Shown here piece after piece: positions 23,300-35,519 of a DNA stretch of 64,000 bases. The position numbers and the translations under genes were made by a program. The DNA comes from Cristatella mucedo (Eukaryota > Bryozoa > Phylactolaemata > Cristatellidae). A model generated the notes under the pieces. That model was not told the origin of the DNA, did no database searches, and was given only the letters and a program-made list of their open reading frames with translations. Within the stretch, counting starts at the first letter, position 1; each line of letters begins with the position of its first letter. The stretch is from the NCBI GenBank assembly GCA_009760855.2, contig WPIO01000073.1, positions 2,005,509-2,069,508 of the forward strand. Direction: 5' to 3'.

Positions 23300-26200
23300 C
23301 TTCTCTCACTGCGCAGTAAACCTCTGTGTGCAAGAAATCGATCCTTCCTCGTTATGGGTTATTTCAACATTCACTTTGATAACTTATCTAGTGATAAGCG
23401 ACCTTATTTCTGAAAATGGCCATGACCTGCTCGCCTTGACTGAAACTTACCTACAATCGGTAAACTGTCCGACAGTTAAAAGACGCTACCCCGACTGGTT
23501 TCTCATTCTTTCGCACCCCTAGATCAATCAAAACCAGAAGCGGAGTTGCTATTATCACACGCCCGAATTAAAACTTCAAGCCATTTGCAGTACCCTCGAA
23601 GCAGTCTTTCGAATCGATCGTCCTGATTTCACCCGAAAACAAGCTACCGATGGTGGCGGTAGTAGTCTATCGCCCACCTGGTTACTAAATCCTCCTTTAT
23701 CTGAGATTTCTCCGATCTCATTTCGATTCTGTGTGCAAGAAATCGATCCTTCCTAGTTATGGGTTATTTCAACATTCACTTTGATAACTTATCTCATGCC
23801 TTCAGCACTTAATTCCAAGCATTGGCTGACTCGTTGTCTCTTGTGGCACATGTGCATGGCGCTACTCACATAAAGCGTCACACACTCGACCAAATTTTCT
23901 CATGCAACTGCACTTTGTCATCACCAATTATTACCAAATCCTGCTTGTCTGGCCGCATGCAGATCTCATTCAGTCTACAATGTGTGCTCTCCTCCCCTCC
24001 TCTAAAATCACCTGTAAATCGAGAAACCTCAAGACCCTTGACATCGATGCTGTCCGTGCGAGAATATCTGCCTCGGCTCTGCTGCTCAGTCCCCCTTCCG
24101 ACCGGTCATCGTTGGTAGATAGCTACACTATTGAACTAGCCGAACGCTTGACGAGTTTTCACCTCTCACTAAGCCCACTGTGTGCCCTCACTCAGATGAC
24201 CTATGGTTTACCACAGACATTGAGCTAGCTAGGTCTACTAAGTGCAAGCTTGAAAAAGCATACAAAACATCAGGACTGACTGTCCATCGGCTGGCATACA
24301 AGGGCTGTTGTAGATCATACCAATCGATCTAGCAGATGCCAAATCTAGCTTCTATAAAAACATTGTTGAATCGCAGGTGCACAATCCAAAAATGATGATG
24401 TCCGATCAACCATCTGCCCAACAGCTCCCTGGTTAGCTCCTTACCGGATGATCACTGTGATGATCTAGCAGATCGCTTCTCTAGCTTTGTCCAGAAGATG
24501 AACAAGATCAGGGAGTTCATCCCTGCGATGGCAGAATCTCCCCTAGAATGCTGTCCTTTGATTCCTCGCAGCACCTCAATGTCTACATTCAAGCAGGTCA
24601 CTCGTGACCTTGTCCTGAAGTGCATATCCCAATCACATGAGATAACAAGTCCTTTGGACCATATTCCCACTGTTCTGCTCCTATGTTGCATTGATCTGCT
24701 GCAGCCATGCATAACTAACATCATTAATATGTCATTAGCCTCAGGTCATGTCCCAGCACCTTTCAAAAAGCTGTAGTCAGGACACTACTCAAGAAAGCAA
24801 CACTAGACAAAGAGAACTTGAGCAACTACCGCCCAGTCTCCCTTCTACCATTCCTATCAAAGACACTGGAACGGGTCGTGGCAGACCAGCTGAACTCATA
24901 TATCAAAACCTCACACCTTGCTAGTAAGTTCCAGTCTGGCTTTAGAGCTAATCACTGCACAGAGTCAGCATTGCTTCGGGTGTACAACGACCTACTTAGG
25001 AATGCAGACATAGGTAGAGTATCTGCTTGATCTTTCGGTAGCTTTTGATACTATCGATAACCAAGTTCTTCTTTAGTGCCTCTCATCTCGCCTGGGCATC
25101 ACTGGCACTGACCTGCAAAGGTTCAGGTTCTATCTCAATGGGAGACTCCAGAGTATTGATGTGAATGGAAAAAGATCATCCGAGGTACACCTGGAATATG
25201 GCATACCTCAGGGCTCTCTGCTTGGTCTGGTTTTTTCATGTTTTATACTCTCCCTCTTGGCGATGTGTTTGCCAAGCACAGTCTAGGCCATCACTTCTAT
25301 GCGGATGACACTCAGTTGTACCTTTGCTTTGATCCCTCCCAGCCTTCGAGCACCTCAAATTCTCTCAACTCACTTGCTGCATGTATTGATGACATAAATT
25401 TGCCATGCATGCATGGCAAATTTGCATCACGGCAAATTTTTTAAAATTAAACGATGATAAAACTAACTTACTAGTTATGGGCAAACCAAGTGTGATTCAG
25501 AATTAGAAAGGCTAGCGCTCAAAATCGGCTCTGCCAGCTTATCTCCTGTGGAATCTGCACGACACTTAGGTGTCATGTTCCAAAGTAACCTTTCGTTAGA
25601 CGACCACATCAGCTCCACAGTCAAGTCTGCCTACTTTCAGCTACATAACATTGCTAAAATTCGGGCTTGGTTAGATAAAGATACCACATCTAAGTTGGTC
25701 CATGCATTCGTGACATCCCGTCTCGACTTCTGCAACTCACTGCTTACTGGCCTACCAGCATGTGCGATCAGGCGATTGCAGCTGGTGCAAAACTCTGCAG
25801 CTAGGCTTGTCTGTCGTGAGCGTCGCAGTTGCCACATTACTCCACTTCTCGCCGACCTGCACTGGTTACCAGTCAAGCAACGGATTGACTTCAAGGTTTT
25901 GTCGCTCACTTTTAGGTCTCTTCATTCTATGGCTCCAGCCTATCTTTCAGATATACTCCCCCATCAGGCCAAGCATAGTACCACCTGCTTTTTGGAATCT
26001 AACTGTTTAGCTATACCTCGTACAAACCTCAAATCCTTTGGAGACCCAGCATTTAGTTCATACGCTCCCAAAGTGTGGAACTCACTCCCGACTCCGCTGC
26101 GACATCCCCTGACTTGACAACATCTAAAAGGAAACTGAAAACACACCTATTTATGACAGCATTTAATGGGTCCTTGTGATTCGTCCTCTATGTGCTTATG

Positions 26201-26406
26201 CGTGCTGACACTGTCGCTTGCTGCCACTAACCATACTTGCATGCTGACTATGTGCATGTCACCCCTAATCATGTTAGTTATGTTAATTATTAAGAATGAT
26301 ACCACTCACCATTTGATCGTATTTCCTTTGCAGCAAATGTAAAGCGCCTAGAAACAGATTGAGTTTTCTGAGGGCCCTTTATCAAGTGTATGATTATTAA
26401 TAATAA
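23300..26406 (+). pseudogene. CR1/L2-like LINE ORF2 (endonuclease + reverse transcriptase), defective
   Basis: The longest LINE copy on the plus strand. The AP-endonuclease region lies at about 23.38-24.0 kb (ENGHDLLALTETYL; later RTRSGVAII and VVYRPPG; then GYFNIHFDN, the family's GDFN motif with G-Y). Reverse transcriptase follows from about 24.6 kb: [18 protein letters not shown] at 24.82, [26 protein letters not shown] at 25.04 and the catalytic FYADDTQLY at about 25.29 kb. The C-terminal domain is at 25548-26117 (LGVMFQSNLSLDDHISSTVK, LHWLPVKQRIDFKVL). Stops and frameshifts break it many times, so it is dead. The 3' UTR ends in the standard tail with TTATTAATAATAATA. The 5' end is truncated or unrecognised. 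Confidence 0.9.
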
Positions 26407-26648
26407 TATTCGCTGAACATGCTCAGGTACTGTATTGGGTGAGCAGACCGACCCACTTTGCTCATCGGCTGGCCCTGTCACCATTGATTAAATGACTTTT
26501 TCTTTTTCTATTAGTACTTTACCTTCGGTCGACAAGCAACTGGTTTAGTCGCTTAGCAGCCTTTTTTCTCTCGGGCTAGTTGCTGCCTGTCAATCTATCA
26601 TAGCTCCAGTTAGGGCAGGCTATGATTATCACTCCCCGTTGCTTGTAG

Positions 26649-26729
26649 GCTGAGTTAGAGCAGTCTGTTGCAAAAGAAAGAATCTCTAATCTTCGGCGAA
26701 TGGTGGACCAAGCTAAAGAGGATGAAGAG
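26649..26729 (+). CDS. Coiled-coil exon (AELEQSVAKERISNLRRMVD)
   Basis: The acceptor is TTGCTTGTAG and the donor GAG|GTAAGA. It is open only in phase 0 (the other two frames hit stops in the first three codons), giving 27 residues that begin AELEQSVAKERISNL and end in QAKEDEE. The heptad pattern of L/I/V and the charge are those of a coiled coil. In LARG a coiled coil lies directly after the PDZ linker (NQKVEILRKMLQKEQE, from memory), matching this position. Phase 0 on both sides, 81 nt. Confidence 0.75.
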
Positions 26730-29359
26730 GTAAGACCGAATTCGCCAGTAAGGCGCATGCGGCCCTTGTGCAGGTGGAAATGCTTGTCATCGTCATAGGT
26801 TATTGCTTGTGTAAGCATTTGGTCTCACCATGTCTGCCTTCGTGGAGTCGTGGGGCTGTCACTGTCGTAAACCACGGGACAGGTCAACACCTAATTTTCT
26901 GTTATGTGCACATGCTAGCGCTATAAATATGTAGCAACAGTCAGGATAAGTAGAATAACCAGAGAGCAAGTAAGATTTTTAGCAAGTCATCTTGGTAGAC
27001 AGCCCTTAATCTTAGACAGGGATTGAACGTGACGGCTAGCTGTGGAAGGGGTCTTCCTTATAAAGCTTTCAAGCGTTAGCCAGTTGTCAGAGATTGCACC
27101 CAAATTTAGAGCACTTGATTACTATCGAACCATTTAGGCGAGCAAAGTCTTCTACGAAGCCCAGCCAAACCCTTGTGTATCCTATGAGTAGGAGTTAGTT
27201 TAATAATAGTTTAGTTTGAAAATATCGGCCAACTTCCAGGATCAAATCTCTCCAAGACTGGCATCCAGTTTATCAGTTGCTGCATCTGATTCTCATGGTT
27301 TTAATGACAAATAAAGCCGTTGGTTATCAGCATAAAAGGGATAGCCGTTGCCATGGGTCCGAAACACTTTTCCGAGTAGTTTATTAAAAATAAAGAACAG
27401 TAGAAGACCGAGAACAGACCCATGTGGGACTCAGGAGAGGCTGGTCTGCTAGATGAGGCGTGGCCACAGCACGACATGGATCGACCATGATCGGAGGAGG
27501 ACAATCCGAAATTTGCCGGAGCCTAATCTGCCAGAACTACCATTGTTCTCAATCGTTCCAACAAGAAATTGCAATCCTTAGTCAAATGCAGCTGATTGGC
27601 AGTACCATGCCTTGGTCGACGGTGTGACAGCCAAGGGTTTGACGAAGGCCGGTTAAAAATGGATGCGTTAGTAATTGCCTTGCTAACTGTAGACTGAAGA
27701 CTCATGAAGATACTCGGACAGCCTTTTCGAAGATGTAGTCTACCATGTTGGCTCGGTATCTCACCAATCTTTTGCCATTCGACGAAATATGTGGGTAGTA
27801 GCTGGCATTCTGCTCGGCTCAGCAGCTTGATACTTGCAAAGAAGCTAGCCTTAGGACCAATTGCTTGCAGTCCATAGCCCAGCAAAACTGCCAAAACACA
27901 AGGGCTGCCAAGACCAATGAAAACCAGTGAAACCAATCTCCAGGGTCTCAGGCTAGCAACCCATTGAAAGCTGCGATATTGCTCTGGTACGTGCAAAGAG
28001 TATCAAAAAAGACACATTGAAGTGCTGCGAGTAGTCGACAGCTTTTTTACACTTTTCGTCTTAGGTTTTCAATGGGTTCAACTTATGGCTAATGCTTGGT
28101 AGTCTAGCCAGAGGAGGATACCAGCGATTCCCGCTGTTGTTGTACAATTTTATCACTAACCGAACGTGTACTCTGGATCAATGTCATGCTTCCTGCTAAA
28201 ATTATGGAGCTATCGTGCCAAGAATGCCAACATTTTAAGATGTATAAGTGTTTCGTTGCTTCAGTATATCTCTTGCGATATGAAGAGAGTTTCGGTACAA
28301 GCTACTGTGGTGCAGCCGCCTACCAGCACTACTCCATCCAAGAATTGTAACATCTGAGGGCAGGCATCTTGGAAAGTTTTTCATTTATACACTTCTTCAC
28401 TTAAGCTGCTTCACCCTAAGAGGACGAAAATGGTTAACGTTGATTCACCAGTTCACAAAATTCAAATCAGCCAAGTGTCAGTGGGCACCGTCTCGATTCT
28501 TTTTTCTTTTAGGAAGTCATGTGTTCATTCTCAGCAATCCCGGGGAACGTAATTTGCTGGCATAGCCTCGAATAATGTCTCTTTTGCTTGGCCTCGTCTG
28601 GAAAAACATCTTAGCAAGACTTTTCTCTGAAAAAATATCCAAGTCTTGCATTTTTATAATCATATCGTCTTGATCACTTATTATTTTTCACTCTAGGGAG
28701 ACCACACTGTTTCTTGTTTCCACCTGAAATTGCTACTCAGTATGTAGCCTACGAACTTCTCGGAAATAGTTTGTTTTTGGTTAATACATTTATGGTTTAA
28801 CCTTCCAAAATATTTCTCCAAACTCTTCCTCCTAGTGAGGGCTTCACTCATCTGCTGGTGCTCTGTAGCTATTCTACTACCCACACATTTTGCTTGCAAG
28901 GGAAGTCAACGATGGTATTTATCGATTTGGTCTGACAAAGTGCTCCTGCATTAAGTACTGTCACCACTTATAGCAAAGTACAATCTCGATAACCTGTGCG
29001 TGATGCATCTGAAACAGTCTGGGTTGAGAAGCCTTAGCTAAAGTAATTTCTGGTTTTCTGGTATTGCTCACTGAAGTGGCAGTGATGACTATAAAGGCTC
29101 GTCTGCCGATTAATAAATGAGGCAGTTGAATAAGCTAATCTTTCTCTAAGTAGTTAAATTTAACGATACCTTTATTGTAGTAAATGCAATAGTAGTAGTA
29201 TTAATAAGGATACAAAATATCATCACAAGGCAAATCTCTTCTAGACATTTTACATACACTGTACATACAGGTACTTACTGTAATGCACACGGGTAAACAT
29301 AAAAGTGCATATATAACACACACACACACATATGCACACACACACACACATATGCACAC

Positions 29360-29455
<96 letters not shown>

Positions 29456-30724
29456 CAAACGCGATAGCCTCTGAACCAAAGTCCTTTGCTACAAATGAAG
29501 CAGCCGATGTCATAGGCTTGTGACAATTCATTTGAGCTTACTGATGTAGAGCCCGGGATTGCAAGTACCGGCGGTTAAGATCACATGGCAGACAAAGCAG
29601 ACATGACACAGGAAAGTGACTTCTCGTTGAAGGTTAATTTGTTCACAAGGTAAATAGTGGACCGTGGTCGCTGTCTTTCGGAGCTGCAGCAGTCTGGTCA
29701 GGCTGCCTTAGTAAATGTGTGAACTGCTATTACATCCTCGCATGTCATGCAGAATGGCCATTCCTCAATCGAAAGTACACGGCTATTGCTAGCGAGTCTC
29801 AAAATGTATTAATTAGCAAACGTCTTTAAGTCTTGGATTTCTGATTCACTCCCAAGCTTTTGCAGCAAGCTGTGAGCAGACGAATGTTGTCGTTAATTGT
29901 CATTACCTTTTGCTTTGTGCAGCCATTAAGGAAACCACCCAGCAAGAGTATTTATCGAAAGTCCTTTACGTGCTGAATGGAAAGAAAAGACGAGAGAGGT
30001 TTTGGAATAGTGCACACACAGGATGGAGGATGGAGGAGGGAGAGCAAGTGGCCTTCACCTCCGTGGCCACATTCTGCACTGCTTCATCGGCTGTGTGCAG
30101 TTGCGAGGACGTGTCTGTGAGAGTGCTCGCGAATGTGCCTACACATGGATGTGACACACTCTGGGCCGGGCTTTCTCAGCCTGCTAGACTTTGTTGGATG
30201 CTTTTGTCTGCTCTGGTGCTCAGCTTGCACTGCAAAAATCTGAAGTAAAAAACTTGGAATCTTTATTGGTTGCAGCTGAACGAGTGACACAATGTTTGGC
30301 TGTGGTCTGTGCAAGGCAACTGCTTTCGGAAAGATGCATGTATGCACTCACACAGATATTGCATTCAGAGATGCTGCATGCAGACACGTTCTAGTACTCT
30401 TTGCAATAAATTAGAAGCCGTGAGGGCTGCTGCGTGAAGCAGTTTACACTCTCAGCCCCTTGTCATTTGTGCGGCTTAACAGCTTTGTACGTTCAGCAAA
30501 GCCAGTTCGTGCTGCTGCCGATTCTGATATCTGCTAGATTAAATAAAAGTACTAGTAGGGCTATATGGGGCGCACATTGTCTGCTTAGTCGCACCTGCTT
30601 TTTGAACGCTGGGTCTTGGCTTGTGAACGCTGACCTGTTGTTAGTTTGGTTGTGCTATTGCCCTGCAAACGGCCGTGACCCTAGACGCGCTGAAGTTGTG
30701 GTATGCTGCTACTGAACTGCTGAG
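26730..30724 (+). other. Intron between the two coiled-coil exons
   Basis: About 4 kb. The AC microsatellite at 29.3 kb is the only clear repeat. A possible extra exon starts at 29924 after a good acceptor; in one frame it reads IKETTQQEYLSKVLYVLNGK, but it has no strong donor. Two other exon-like starts (28310 and elsewhere) are weaker. The rest is AT-rich and stop-broken. Confidence 0.5.
29320..29453. repeat. (CA)n microsatellite
   Basis: CA tract, nearly pure from 29367 to 29452, with CATATGCA interruptions in its left part. Confidence 0.95.
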
Positions 30725-30952
30725 CTTGCCTGCATTGCCAGCTTTCTCGTGCAACGCGAATACTCCCGTCTGTTTTCGCATCGACTGCAGCGTGCCAAGG
30801 CAGAGTTTGCCAGGAATAAAACCCAGAAAAACAGTGACAGGTGGACAGAAGCCAAGAAAACGCTGGAGAGCGTTGAGCAGCAGCTGCTGGCCGCCGCCAA
30901 CCAGCTGCATTCGGGAACTAGCCTCTCAGGAAATGCAGCATCTTTGATCGAG
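30725..30952 (+). CDS. Coiled-coil exon 2 (REYSRLFSHRLQRAKAEF...)
   Basis: The donor GAG|GTGAGTCC is excellent. The frame reads QREYSRLFSHRLQRAKAEF, then a Lys/Glu-rich helix with ESVEQQLLAAANQL. It resembles the family segment LLQEDYNRTPAQRLLKEIQEAKK (from memory). Two acceptors are possible. The AG before 30725 keeps phase 0 and joins directly to the preceding exon. The AG before 30742 has a better pyrimidine tract but enters in phase 2 and would need an extra exon between. A candidate for such an exon starts at 29924 after a good acceptor (TTTTGCTTTGTGCAG), but its donors are poor. Confidence 0.75.
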
Positions 30953-33311
30953 GTGAGTCCTTGTGTTCCCCTTGTGCTTCATTTCGAAAATACGTTTTTT
31001 GTCGGCTTGCTTGCTGATGCTGCAGCTTTTGCGTGCCAGTTGCCTCTGACGTTGGCGTCGGTGATTTTGCCATCGACACGCCTACTAGTTCAGGTCACAC
31101 TGCGACTCGAGCCCTACCAGATGTGCTCGATAGCGCAAAACCCTGTGCGTGTTCGGTTCGTCGTGCCCCGACAGGAGGGTGCGAATTGCGAAAATATCGA
31201 CGAACAAAATTGGAGCGGCGGTCAGGTCTTAAGAGGAGCTGGAGTCGAGATGTTTTTTTCATTGGCCAAAGTAGTTTGCAGTGATTGAATATTGTTGAGA
31301 CCAGACAGTTTTGTGGGATCTGCCGACTTTTTGTGTCTGCCTGGTAGGGCTGCTCCGACTAGCCTGTTGCATCAAATGTAAGCTCCTTAGAATCGACAGC
31401 TATATTTTTACACGGTGGCTCGTGAGTCCACGGTTACCATGACCTCTCTCCGGCTAGTGGAATGCTCTGGCTCATGCACCGGCAAGCACGCAAGGCGAAA
31501 CGGAACAAAAAAGGCGAGCTCCTTGCTGCAAAGTGAAAGCTGACTGGGACAAATGCTGGGTTTGTGATGCATTCGATGGCCGTCAGTGCTGCTACGATGT
31601 GCACTGAACGAGTTCCTTACCAGTAGAGCTCATAACCCGAGCAAGCCGTCTTGTTGGAAGGTGAAGTGCACATTGCTACCTAAGCTAAGCTTCGGATAAG
31701 GCTGTAATTAGGCAGGTGCTAGCACCATGCCTATCCGAGAGCTGCTATCCAATATGGCTGTGTGTAGAGCTTGCAAACTGGTGGAGCAGCCTGCCCGACA
31801 GTGTCCGTCCGCGAGCTTCCGAATGAGGTGTTCTTTTATGTAGTAAGCCTGCTCCGAGGGCAGTCGGTTTTTGCCAATCCGAGAATCACGTGATCTAGCT
31901 GCTCATCGTTACGAGTTCTTGACCGTATTCCAACTGGGCAATGCGAGCAAGAGCTGGATGGTCAGAAGTCTTATGCATGTACCTTGAAGTGAAGTTGTTT
32001 TTGGTAAGCAGGCGCCTTCCTCTGCACACCCACTGGCAAACTGCGTGTCATTCTCAATTATGATTGAGAATTTGGTTTTGTATGGGCGAATTTCGTATCT
32101 GCTGCAGCTCTTTCTTTCAGCAGTCTTGTAGCTATACTTTCAAGTGAGCTGTTTCAGGCTCACACGGAGCTTATATCTTTAGGGCACCACATTCTGGTTT
32201 TTGCTTTAGGAATCAACGTTTTTTCTTTTTACCTTTTTGTTAGCTTCCACCTTTCAGTCTCGTCTTCCAATTCCTGTTACCAGGTTTACTCAAATATGAG
32301 TAGTATGTAGCTTTGGGTTGTGGGGTGAACATGTCCCAGTCGAGGCTAAAGTCATCAGATACTCAGCTGATTGTCTCCCTGATTCCTCTTTCCACATCAA
32401 GAGTGGTTCAGATTCAAGCTGTTGCAGGCCACCTTACTATAAATTATAGCTGCAAGAAAGGGTTACACTATGCACGAGAACTTATTCCGATGCAAGCTTG
32501 ATCGGCTTCTGTTGTGTCTGGGATGAACCCGGAACTTGGTTGACTCCGGAACAAAGTTGACCTGACAGTCAGCTATTAGTGGTAGTTTGACTACTTGACT
32601 AGTCCTTAGTCATTGATTCCCTCAAGACTGGTTAGAACTCAGATCCGCGTCCGGAAGTCTCTTGTTTCAAGTCAAAAGCCGATCTAGTGACTGTTTAGGA
32701 AATCTGTTATTACGTGGGAAGCCAGAGAGCTTAAGAAATTGATCGGCCTACTCTAAGCACTTACATACCTTTGAAACAGCCTAGCCTAGCAATCTTTATT
32801 CCCAAAGGCTAGAGATGTCTGAAGGCTCGCTAGGAAAGTCTACAAGTAAAGTCTTTGCTTTAACTCGTTGCTGCTATCGAGACTAGCAGTCGTGACACTG
32901 ATCTAGAGGGTCTCTGTGCTTTGGCCACTTGCAAGTCTCAGCTGCCGTTTTCCTGCTGGTAGCCTGGGCTCACTTGATGTTCTGCCGTTGCTCTGTATTG
33001 GGTAACAAGACGTCTTTTTTGTTTATGGGGAATATCGATGGGAAAAATAGGCGATCGGTTTTATATTTGCTGCCTTTGTGATGCATGGATGACTGGGGCC
33101 GCTATCTCCTGGAATGGAGGTCACTGCCTCTGATCTGCCAATCTATCTTTTTGATTGTCCGGCGATCTCAGGGAAGTTTGGTCCGAAGCCTGTGGCGGTG
33201 TGTTTGTTCTTTCCATCTGAGTTCAGCTCGCCGAAGCAGGAACATCAGCAGCGGCTGACTCGGTCTGATCGGGTGCTCTCGTTTGCAAGCGCTCTGCTGC
33301 TCTCCTTGCAG
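30953..33311 (+). other. Intron, no repeat or exon recognised
   Basis: About 2.4 kb. A possible decayed LINE tail (AAATGTAAGCTCCTTAGAATC) lies near 31374. I see no convincing exon; the frame 30953-31288 is read-through of the coiled-coil exon past its strong donor. Confidence 0.45.
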
Positions 33312-33572
33312 GCTCCGGCCGGCTGGCATGCACTGCCCAGCCTGGAGCTGCCTGCGCCATCCAGCGGCTCAGCGTCGCCCACGTCTCAGTCCGTGGGTGG
33401 CCAGCGGCGGTTCGAGTTCAGACTAACTCGCCGTTCCAACTCGGTGGCATCCTTCGGCTTGGGTGCCCCACCACCACCCTGCTCTCCCACGCCTGCTGCA
33501 GCCGCTGCTGCTATGCCGCAGCCACTCGAGGAGCCGGGTCATCGAGTGGTGGCCACCCGCATCGCCAGTCAG
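33312..33572 (+). CDS. Ser/Pro/Ala-rich linker exon
   Basis: The acceptor is CTGCTCTCCTTGCAG and the donor CAG|GTAAGG. The 87 codons are fully open in phase 0 to 0. The protein is low-complexity: a Ser/Pro-rich start, a basic Arg-rich middle (RRFEFRLTRRSNSVASF, with RRSNS a possible basophilic kinase site), then PPPP and an Ala run, ending in ATRIASQ. GC content is far above the flanking introns. It fits the long unstructured linker between coiled coil and RH domain in ARHGEF11/12. No domain is recognisable, so the assignment rests on splice sites, phase and position. Confidence 0.7.
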
Positions 33573-34094
33573 GTAAGGAACTGCGGCCTCGATCGCTATG
33601 CCCTGCAACTGATGGCAACAGGCAGCGATTGGGTGCTGGCAGTCCCAGCAGGGCCGTTCGAGGATGTCCTCGGACTGTGAGGATGCCTCTGGTGATGGCT
33701 GCCTGCAGAGACAGAGTAGGTCACGTGGTGGGGGGTGGGTGGCCGTGCTTGTCGCACGCAGCTGCAGCTTCCTAGTCCATCCCCATCCATATCGTCGACT
33801 GGAAGGCTGCTCTCATTGTGACGCGTGCACAGTTTTGAGTCCGTGAGTTTTTCTCCTGTCTCCTGGAAACGAAAGTGAGCCGGATGGGACCGACAAGTGG
33901 TCGGCTGGCCCCTAGAAACCTCGTCAAGCAGGTTACAAGCTGGGCTCCTTGCATGGCTCTGGCTGTAGGCCGTGTTCTCTCAAATGAGGCATTTCACAAC
34001 AGCTGGTGTTGTCTTGATCTCACTCGGTAGGCACAGGTGGTGCTCATTACCGTGGATTGCTCAAGTTAATGTCACCGCTCTGCTTTGAAGTAAC

Positions 34095-34670
34095 CATTAA
34101 AATAATGATGATAATGACATTGCAATTATATATCCCCCTCAGACAACTTAATCTCTTTTGAGGCACTTTACAAATGCTGTAAATGGAGCATGTCAATATG
34201 GTTAGAGATAGTATCCACACTATCAGCACACATGAGCACACGATAGGCAATTTGTAATGACCAAGCTAATGCTGTGAGGAGCATTTACGTTTTTAGCTTC
34301 TTATGAAATCTCGTCAAGTCAGTGATGTCGTGACGTCGGTTGGGAGTGGCATCCAGGCTTTTGGAGCATGCGAACCAAATTGTGCGGTCTAGAAAGGATT
34401 TGAGGTATTTTCGAAGCATAGCTAAACAATCCTACTTTGCCTAGCCTGATTAGGGTGTAGTTTACACATAGAAGGGTTGGCTGGAGCAAGCAAAGGAACG
34501 GCCTAAAAGTGAGTGGAAATTTTTTTGAAGACGATACGTTGCTTGATTGGGGCCAGTGGAGGTCGGTGACGTCGTGTAGTGTGGCAACTGCGATGCCCTC
34601 GAAAAACTAGCCTGGCTTCATAGTTTTGCACCAACTTTAAGCGCCTGACTGCACTGACCAGCAGACCTAT
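34095..34670 (-). repeat. 5'-truncated LINE copy, antisense, diverged
   Basis: Inverted tail (CCCCCTCAGACAACTTAATCTC, AGGCACTTTACAAATGCTG), the 3' UTR with GGTTAGAGATAG and CAGCACACATGAGCAC, then the inverted ORF2 end (TCCAGGCTTTTGGAGCATGC; GCACCAACTTTAAGCGCC). Heavily mutated compared with the 18.9 and 62.3 kb copies. A tandem duplication abuts its inner end. Confidence 0.75.
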
Positions 34671-34755
34671 AGGACGCCCAGCTCCAAGCTGGATCGAAAG
34701 GTCATGCTTACCTGTAGGACGTCCAGCTCCAAGCCGGATCGAAAGGTCATGCTTA
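34670..34755. repeat. Tandem duplication, period 45 bp
   Basis: TAGGACGCCCAGCTCCAAGC at 34670 and TAGGACGTCCAGCTCCAAGC at 34715. Both continue with GGATCGAAAGGTCATGCTTA; the copies differ at only two positions. On the minus strand it may belong to the adjoining LINE ORF2. Confidence 0.85.
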
Positions 34756-35519
34756 ATGTCGTATGGTTAATCTCTCGGATTTACAGCTGTTCCACGACGG
34801 ATGCCATACTATTTCCATCGAATTTATACAATACCAGTCCAGCTATCGAGTTTAGTGAGTGCTCGAGGCTAGCAATTAAAGATCGGCTGATTCAACTCGT
34901 CATAAACAGAGAGCAAATAGTCAGTAATGAGGACCATACAGCAGGTGCTTGTTAGCATTGAAAAAGTAGCTCAGGGTCAGCTGGAAAGGAAGTTCCAGAA
35001 TCGGCAGCAGGACAGGTTATCGTCACTGCACAGGACGTGCCGAGATCTACTGCCCAGGACCTGCAGAGCAACAGCTTCATTTGCCAACTTTCTAGTTCAT
35101 AACCTTGATTGATCTTAGACCAATGTCATCGAAAGTGTGCTGTCGCATAGCACATGTTCCTGTCCTCACTGCTAAACAAGTGGATGCACTTAATTTCAAA
35201 GTTTACCCAATTACTTAAAACAACTCGGCTGGTTGCTGATGGTTTTCGACATGCAGTTTTTAGTTCGTGATCTTACGAATTTTTTAAAATAATCACTAAT
35301 TGACTGGCAGTGCTCACAATATTCTCAGTATAGCTTTTGAAGATACTAGTTCGTCCGTAGTAGGCTGTAGTTGTGACCGCTTGACGGAAGGGGAATTTAG
35401 CAGCTTTTTGACTAGTTATTGCCTATTTGGCCTCATCACTCTTACGGATAGGAGAAACAAGAAACGACACAGTTTTGTAAAATTAACTCTGTATTATTGT
35501 GCATTTTATAGGCCCTTAG
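34756..35519. other. Unassigned intronic sequence
   Basis: About 760 bp with no exon, SINE or tail that I can recognise. It could be a decayed continuation of the antisense LINE. Confidence 0.35.

Larger units (their letters stand above)
12567..26648 (+). other. Long repeat-rich intron (about 14 kb)
   Basis: Holds the LINE, SINE and MITE copies listed separately. Between them (12.6-14.0, 16.8-18.2, 19.4-20.9 and 21.35-22.5 kb) I see only short, stop-broken frames and no convincing exon. A T/C-rich stretch lies near 20.16-20.26 kb. Repeat insertions account for roughly half of its length. Confidence 0.5.

Noticed and set aside
23300-26406. An active LINE
   Set aside because: Endonuclease and RT are interrupted by several stops and frameshifts and the 5' end is not recognisable.
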